A model generated the notes under the pieces. It did not search any database and had not been told where the DNA came from. It saw nothing but the letters and a program-made list of their open reading frames with translations. From positions 1 to 56,887 of the forward strand of contig NZ_LAPT01000017.1 in the NCBI RefSeq assembly GCF_003194385.1: a stretch of 56,887 nt of DNA, read 5' to 3'. The translations under genes and the position numbers were made by a program. The stretch's first letter is position 1; each line of letters begins with the position of its first letter. Below, one piece after another: positions 52,482 through 56,887 of this stretch. Origin of the DNA: Pokkaliibacter plantistimulans (GTDB lineage: Bacteria > Pseudomonadota > Gammaproteobacteria > Pseudomonadales > Balneatricaceae).

Positions 52482-53430
52482 GGAGGGCTCCTTCAGCCAG
52501 TGGCAGACGGCTGGCCAGTAACTGAGTCAGGCGCAGGGCCGAAGGCAGGCCACCGTAGAACAGGGTTTGTGGCAGCAGCACGACGCGTTTCTGCTGCACC
52601 GCAGGGAGGCTGTTCAGTACCGGGATTTTCATCGCCAGCGCACCCTGAACCAGACGCTCATTGCCGATATTGACCAGTACCGCTTCTCTGTTGGCTGCCA
52701 GCTGGTCCAGGGTGACCGTCAGGTGGCCAAAGGCCGAGCCGGGAGTGGTCCAGGCATTGCGCAGGCCCAGCCGGTTGAAGACGTCCTGAAACAGGCTATT
52801 GCTGCAGAACACCAGCGTACGGCGGGCATCAATCAGGCTGATCAGATACAGCGGACGACCGGCGTAAGGCGCCAGTGTTGCTCTGGCCTCACTAAACTGG
52901 CGACTGGCATCGGCGATATAAGCCGCCGCCTGCTCGCCATAGCCGAGCTGACTGGCCAGCTGTTGCAGTGCCTGACTGCCATGTTCGATCTGATCAATGG
53001 GCTGGTTGCTGGCCAGTCGCAGATCCCCCGCGAACCCTTGTGCTTCAAACTGCACCACCGGGGCAATTTGCTCCAGCTGTCGCTGCAATGGCGCCAGCTC
53101 AGGATTCATCACCAGCACGTCAGGGCGCAGTGCCTGCAGCAGCTCCATATTGGGTTCTGAACGCAGGCCCAGCTCATGCACATTGTCGGGCACGGCAGGG
53201 GCCATCACCAGTTGGCGGTAACGGTCGATTTCCGGCAGGGTCAGGGGCGTGATGCCCAGTGCCAGCAGGTTTTCGGCACTGGCCCAGTCAAGCGCGGCAA
53301 TGCGCTGCATGGCTGGTGTAGAACTGGCTGCGTGTGCCAGCAGCGGCCAGCCGGGGGCTGTCGCCAGCGCACACAGCAGCCGTCGGCGGCTGATCAGGCG
53401 CGCCGTAGATAAAGTGGTTTTGTCAGACAT
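52474..53430 (-). CDS. Periplasmic ferric-siderophore binding protein, FhuD-like
   Basis: 318 residues with a Tat signal (SRRRLLCALA, cleavage near AHAAS), then the FhuD fold: RIAALDWASAENLLALGITP, LRSEPNMELLQALRPDVLVMN, a long helix about residues 150-190, and VLVNIGNERL. It captures the iron complex in the periplasm and passes it to the fused permease. It is the first gene of the uptake operon. FhuD-type proteins favour hydroxamate siderophores, which fits hydroxyornithine ligands, though this is a family tendency only. Confidence 0.9.
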   Translation of the reverse strand: MSDKTTLSTARLISRRRLLCALATAPGWPLLAHAASSTPAMQRIAALDWASAENLLALGITPLTLPEIDRYRQLVMAPAVPDNVHELGLRSEPNMELLQALRPDVLVMNPELAPLQRQLEQIAPVVQFEAQGFAGDLRLASNQPIDQIEHGSQALQQLASQLGYGEQAAAYIADASRQFSEARATLAPYAGRPLYLISLIDARRTLVFCSNSLFQDVFNRLGLRNAWTTPGSAFGHLTVTLDQLAANREAVLVNIGNERLVQGALAMKIPVLNSLPAVQQKRVVLLPQTLFYGGLPSALRLTQLLASRLPLAEGALHG

Positions 53431-53531
53431 AGCCAGCTTGGACGATAGGGGGAGGTAGTCTACAGAGAGGTAAGACGAACAAGCTGGGCGCAGATTTAGT
53501 AAGAATGTGAACAGTTCTAATAAGGCGAAAT
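53431..53531 (-). promoter_or_regulatory. Promoter region of the siderophore uptake operon
   Basis: The gap before the binding-protein gene contains the near-dyad TTAGAAC ... ATTCTTA (minus strand, 53500-53523) which could be a regulator site. I could not fit a strong Fur box. Confidence 0.3.
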
Positions 53532-53555
53532 GCCCTGCTGGCGATGCAGCAGGGC
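53524..53555 (-). terminator. Terminator after the signal-peptidase-like operon
   Basis: GCCCTGCTG and CAGCAGGGC form a perfect nine-base stem around GCGATG (53532-53555), followed on the minus strand by ATTTCGCCTTATT. Confidence 0.65.
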
Positions 53556-53569
53556 GGCTGGAACCTCAG

Positions 53570-54196
53570 TTAATAGCCGATGCTGAATGAACGACCGGGA
53601 ATGCGGAGTTGCTGGCTGCCGGGCGTATAGCCCAGCGGGACAGGCTTGACGGCAACATGCCAGGTCACTGAGTAGGTGTGATGATCCTGCCCTGAGTCGT
53701 CCTGACGGGCTTCGGTATAGATGGCCTTGCCGGTGGCGAGATTGAAGTCCAGTGTGCGTCTGCTGCTATACAGTTCGGTATGCTCAATGGTTGCACCAAT
53801 CAGCCGCCAGCGGCCCTGATCATAGCGGTACCGGTGGGTCATGCCCCAGCGGGCATCTCCTCCGCCGCCATAATGACTGACCACCAGACAGCCGCGTTCA
53901 ATCGTCAGGTTGTCAAAGGCATCACCCAGCATCCCGCCACTGCCCTCTGACATAACGGCACCGCTGGCGCTGTGCCAGAGCTGCCACTGCGTACCATGAC
54001 GTCGGTAGATATTGATCACACGTTGCCCCGCGGGCGGTGCAGATGCACGTGAAGGGGGCACATTTTCAACGGTCACCCGCTCAGCCATACCATCACGATC
54101 AAGGTCGCCCTCGGCCTCTGCCAGAAGGGGACTGGCCGAGGCAACGTTGCCTGCCAGCAGTAGCACACACAGCAAGGCGTTGCGGAGGATATTCAT
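53570..54196 (-). CDS. Hypothetical secreted protein with a calcium-loop-like motif
   Basis: 208 residues. Cleavable signal peptide (MNILRNALLCVLLLAGNVASA), then GDLDRDGMAERV, a D-x-D-x-DG loop as in VCBS/FG-GAP and dockerin-like calcium sites. The rest (INIYRRHGTQWQLWHSASG, WGMTHRYRYDQGRWRLIGATIEH) looks like a beta-rich extracytoplasmic domain. Its start overlaps the stop of the signal-peptidase-like gene, so they are co-translated. Function not known. Confidence 0.65.
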   Translation of the reverse strand: MNILRNALLCVLLLAGNVASASPLLAEAEGDLDRDGMAERVTVENVPPSRASAPPAGQRVINIYRRHGTQWQLWHSASGAVMSEGSGGMLGDAFDNLTIERGCLVVSHYGGGGDARWGMTHRYRYDQGRWRLIGATIEHTELYSSRRTLDFNLATGKAIYTEARQDDSGQDHHTYSVTWHVAVKPVPLGYTPGSQQLRIPGRSFSIGY

Positions 54197-54996
54197 TGTT
54201 TCAGGGTGCCAATTTTGTGCAGGTCGGCTGAGTAAAAGATGGCTGTGACGGTCCCGACCACATTCTCTTCCGGCACAAAACCCCAGTAGCGGCTGTCATT
54301 GCTGTTGTCCCGATAATCACCCAGCACGAACAGCTGACCCGGCGGAATTTCCAGCTCAGGGAAAGTGACTGACTGGGGGAGTTGCCGCTGGTCTGCAGTA
54401 ACGGTCAGTGCGGGCTGTGCCACTCCATTCACCAGAACATCACCATTCTGAATAGCAAGACGATCACCACCTGTGGCGGCAACCCTCATGCTGTAAAGCG
54501 TGTCAGGGTGCTGTGGCGGCCTGAAAATAATGATGTCGCCGATGTGGGCTGAGGTGGCCCGGGTATCCACCAGTATCTGGTCGTCCGCTGACAGGGTGGG
54601 GGCCATGGCATTGCTGGAAATACGATAGTGTCCAAAGCCAAATAGCGGGATGCGATAGACCGTCAGCGTGCAGAGCATCGCAATCGCCATCATGGCTGCC
54701 AGTAAATAGACATACCCGCGATTGAAAGCGCGCAGGGTATAGGTGCGGCCCTTTCTGGCCAGCAACACCGCATCCACCAGGGCGATGATATGGATGCTGG
54801 CGGTAATGACGGTGGCAGCGATAAAGCCAGACAGGGTAGACAGGCCGCCTGCCAGCCCGATAGCGACATAAGGGACATACTTGGCCAGCAGTATGAGCAT
54901 TCCGCGCAGGGGATACCCTGCATAGATCTGGCCGACACCGGTGGTCAGTATCGATAGCAGGAAAGCACTCCATGGCTTTCTTGGTGAAGCAGTCAT
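54193..54996 (-). CDS. Signal-peptidase-I-like protein (S26) lacking the catalytic lysine
   Basis: 267 residues. Four or so helices form the N-terminal half (LLSILTTGVGQIYAGYPLRGML...), as in S26 proteins fused to a TM2-like module. The peptidase half shows SSNAMAPTL (nucleophile Ser of box B) and GDYRDNSNDSRYWGFVP (box E), but box D reads YSMRVAATGGDRL: the position of the general-base Lys (KR-V-G-PGD in active enzymes) is Met. ATG replaces AAG by one base. Either inactive, or mutated recently. It is co-transcribed with the secreted protein downstream. Confidence 0.85.
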   Translation of the reverse strand: MTASPRKPWSAFLLSILTTGVGQIYAGYPLRGMLILLAKYVPYVAIGLAGGLSTLSGFIAATVITASIHIIALVDAVLLARKGRTYTLRAFNRGYVYLLAAMMAIAMLCTLTVYRIPLFGFGHYRISSNAMAPTLSADDQILVDTRATSAHIGDIIIFRPPQHPDTLYSMRVAATGGDRLAIQNGDVLVNGVAQPALTVTADQRQLPQSVTFPELEIPPGQLFVLGDYRDNSNDSRYWGFVPEENVVGTVTAIFYSADLHKIGTLKQ

Positions 54997-55029
54997 TGCA
55001 TCTGTTCCTTGATGGGATAAGTCCTGAAG

Positions 55030-55055
55030 GCTGCGGGCAGTGCCTTACCCGCAGC
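55030..55055 (-). terminator. Hairpin between the EexN-like and signal-peptidase-like genes
   Basis: GCTGCGGG pairs with CCCGCAGC around a ten-base loop. No T-run, so it may be attenuation or mRNA stabilisation and not a strong terminator. Confidence 0.35.
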
Positions 55056-55070
55056 GACGATGTACCGTGC

Positions 55071-55856
55071 TTACAGCGGCTTGCCGTAGCCATACACCTT
55101 CATATGTCCTGCCGCTTCCAGTGCCAGTTTGCATTGGTAGGTGTGGGCGAACTCGGAAGACTCATCGTATTTGCGCTCTTTCTTGAGCTGGGTGATCTGC
55201 TCGTTGCAGCTGTTGAAGTCTGTTTTGAGCTGGTCGCGGTTATTCAGATAGAGCGCAATCTGATCGTCGTGCTGCTTATCCACCGCCTTTTCTGACAGCT
55301 GACACTGGCTTTCGCTGAAGTTGATGCCCTGACAGTGGTCTTTCTTGTAGGTGATCAGCTGTTCTTTGGGGAAGCGGGTGATCAATGCCACCACCGCCGC
55401 TTCTGTACGTGCGGGTTCCAGCTCCGTGAAGGCTTTACACTGTGCGCTGGGCTGACCAAAGATGACCAGTTTGCATTGCTTGCTGTAATCGAAAAACGCG
55501 TCATCGCTGAGCCCGGCCAGATCGGTTTTGGCCTGCTCGTAATCCGCCGCATATTGCCGCTCGGCTTCCGCTTTCTGCTTTTTCGCTTCTTCTTCCCGCA
55601 GGGTCCGTTCCTGCTCGGCCAGCTGTTGCTGGTATTCGCGCCGGGCCTGATCGGCAGCCCGGCATTCCCCATCCTCAGCCACTTTTTTCAGGGCGTCCTT
55701 GTCCTGAGCGACAAAGGCCGTCTTGAGCGCATCCTTACACTCGTTGACCTTGGTCTGGGCTTCATCCAGATGAGACTGATAGTAGGGGAGATCATGTTCG
55801 GAGCAACCGGCCAGCAGGGTAGCTGCAACGGTCATAGCCAGTAGATGGCGACGCAT
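55071..55856 (-). CDS. EexN-like lipoprotein with coiled coil
   Basis: 261 residues. Lipobox LAGC (MRRHLLAMTVAATLLAGC), then DLPYYQSHLDEAQTKVNECKDAL, the usual YY-x-H-x-x-EA ... CK start of EexN-family lipoproteins, a Glu/Lys/Ala-rich coiled coil at about 80-110, and several later Cys (QCKLVIF, QCKAF, HCQGI, QCQLS, SCNEQ, QCKLAL). Proteins of this class are named for conjugative entry exclusion, but chromosomal relatives without a conjugation locus are frequent; no conjugation genes are seen here, so the role is open. Confidence 0.65.
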   Translation of the reverse strand: MRRHLLAMTVAATLLAGCSEHDLPYYQSHLDEAQTKVNECKDALKTAFVAQDKDALKKVAEDGECRAADQARREYQQQLAEQERTLREEEAKKQKAEAERQYAADYEQAKTDLAGLSDDAFFDYSKQCKLVIFGQPSAQCKAFTELEPARTEAAVVALITRFPKEQLITYKKDHCQGINFSESQCQLSEKAVDKQHDDQIALYLNNRDQLKTDFNSCNEQITQLKKERKYDESSEFAHTYQCKLALEAAGHMKVYGYGKPL

Positions 55857-55900
55857 AGCGATGTCCTTTTGCTTGTAAGGTGAGAGTCATTTCTCAATGC

Positions 55901-55920
55901 CTGCCGCAGTGATGCGGCAG
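55901..55920. promoter_or_regulatory. Perfect hairpin in the divergent promoter region
   Basis: CTGCCGCA-GTGA-TGCGGCAG between the divergent lipoprotein and hydrolase genes. Could be a regulator site or transcript structure. Confidence 0.35.
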
Positions 55921-56063
55921 CGGCGCGCGGTATTAGACCACATTTCCCGGCAGTTTTGCCGTTTGCCGCCGCAACAGGGTGCGGCGCCTCTTGTTTGCGC
56001 TAACAGATACCGCTACAACCTTTTCCAGCTTTTTCTTTTGTTGCTGACTGGCAGGAGTACGCC

Positions 56064-56630
56064 ATGACTTACCTTGACGCCCCTTCGACCGCGCTGGTGC
56101 TGATCGATCTGCAGAAAGGCATTCTGGCCATGCAGACCGAACCCCATGACGCCATGGATGTCTTTGTCACTGGCAGGGATCTGGCCAGACAGTTTCGTAC
56201 GGCGGGTGCCCCGGTGGTGCTGGTCAATGTGGCCTGGGCTGATGACTTTGCCGATATGCCGACCGGGCTGACGGATCGTCCGTCGCAGCGCCCCGAGGGC
56301 GGATTGCCAGCAGAATGGAGTGAGCTGGCGGAGGGGCTGGAGGAGCCGGGGGATCTGCTGATTACCAAGCACCAGTGGGGTGCATTTACCGGCACTGAGC
56401 TGGACCTGCAACTGCGCCGCCGTGGTATCAGAACCATTGTGCTGGCGGGGATTGCCACCAACTTCGGCGTGGAATCTACCGCCCGTCATGCCTGGGAGCT
56501 GGGCTATAACGTGGTGATCGTGGAGGACGGCTGCACCAGCAGTAACGCGGAACTGCATACCATGGTGATTGACCATGTTTTCCCGCGTATTGCCCGAGTG
56601 ACCCGAGCAGAGGATATCAAGCTGGTTTAG
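56064..56630 (+). CDS. Isochorismatase-family hydrolase without the usual cysteine
   Basis: 188 residues. ALVLIDLQKGI carries the conserved Asp, ITKHQWGAFTGTELDLQLRRRG the Lys, and GIATNFGVESTARHAWELGYNVVIVEDG the nucleophile loop. In cysteine hydrolases this loop reads TN-C-VE; here the residue is Gly (TNFGVE), as in family members that do not use a Cys nucleophile. The true substrate is unknown; it could be unrelated to the siderophore. AGGAG stands nine bases before ATG 56064. The stop codon touches the repeat element at the window end. Confidence 0.85.
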   Translation: MTYLDAPSTALVLIDLQKGILAMQTEPHDAMDVFVTGRDLARQFRTAGAPVVLVNVAWADDFADMPTGLTDRPSQRPEGGLPAEWSELAEGLEEPGDLLITKHQWGAFTGTELDLQLRRRGIRTIVLAGIATNFGVESTARHAWELGYNVVIVEDGCTSSNAELHTMVIDHVFPRIARVTRAEDIKLV

Positions 56631-56831
56631 CAGGCTGTTGAAAAACGTTATCGAGGTAGCCGAGACAAGGAAAAAACAGGCGAAAAAGCGGAGTTTAGTG
56701 AACTAAATGAGCATTTGACTCGCTCCGCTCGCCCCTTCGGGGACGTGCTAAAGCACGTTCAGCCTTTGGCTGTGAGCCTGTTTTTGACGCGGTATTCGGC
56801 AACGCAGATAGATTTTCAACGACCTGTTAAA
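56631..56831 (+). mobile_element. MITE-like repeat element with terminal inverted repeats
   Basis: About 200 bases with ends CAGGCTGTTGAAAAACG and ATTTTCAACGACCTGTTA, which are imperfect inverted repeats of each other. Inside are a palindrome ACGTGCTAAAGCACGT (56743-56758) and a GCCCC-TTCG-GGG hairpin. There is no ORF of transposase size. Half of another copy is at 1-56 in opposite orientation. Whether it moves is not known. Confidence 0.65.
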
Positions 56832-56887
56832 ACGCATCGCTACCGGACTACTCCAGCAACAATAAACCCTCTGGCAGGATGCCCTGA

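Noticed and set aside
55071-55856. Conjugative element indicated by the EexN-like lipoprotein
   Set aside because: No tra/trb genes, relaxase or origin of transfer in the window; the family also occurs outside conjugative elements.

Overview
The window comes from a GC-rich gammaproteobacterium. Short leaderless gene overlaps, a Fur-like box, TonB/ABC siderophore uptake genes and long acyl-peptide NRPS genes suggest a marine or halophilic Oceanospirillales/Halomonadaceae-type organism, but the sequence alone does not fix the genus. About two thirds of the window is one non-ribosomal peptide synthetase (NRPS) assembly line; the rest is its uptake system plus mobile or accessory DNA.

Layout. 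1-56 is half of a dispersed repeat whose inverted partner lies at 56631-56831, so the whole window is bracketed by the same element. 137-1910 is an AbiEi/AbiEii-type toxin-antitoxin pair. 2324-19119 holds two overlapping NRPS genes (fatty-acyl-AMP ligase loading module, then Asp, Ser, Gly, Gly modules). 19205-23190 is an accessory block: VapBC-type toxin-antitoxin, two orphan membrane-associated proteins, and a putative lipase effector with two duplicated lipoproteins. 23531-39256 is the third NRPS (X, Ser, Ser, X; X probably a basic residue such as ornithine). 39257-46160 is an AT-rich island of small orphan genes, ending in an integron-cassette-like stretch with a well-formed attC site and a Hachiman (HamA/HamB) defence pair. 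46235-53430 is the ferric-siderophore import set: outer-membrane receptor, ATPase, siderophore-interacting reductase, fused permease, binding protein. 53570-56630 contains a secreted protein, a signal-peptidase-like protein lacking the general-base lysine, an EexN-like lipoprotein and an isochorismatase-family hydrolase.

How it works together. The predicted product is an N-acylated octapeptide: fatty acyl - D-Asp - Ser - Gly - Gly - D-X - Ser - D-Ser - X. If Asp is beta-hydroxylated and both X are N-hydroxyornithine, it has the three bidentate ligands of a hexadentate amphiphilic siderophore resembling loihichelins, with Gly-Gly at positions 3-4. The neighbouring import genes support a siderophore role. 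No aspartate beta-hydroxylase, ornithine N-hydroxylase, acetyl/formyltransferase, MbtH-like protein, phosphopantetheinyl transferase or thioesterase is visible here, so those would have to lie elsewhere. Residue-level claims are readings of motifs by eye; no database search was made.
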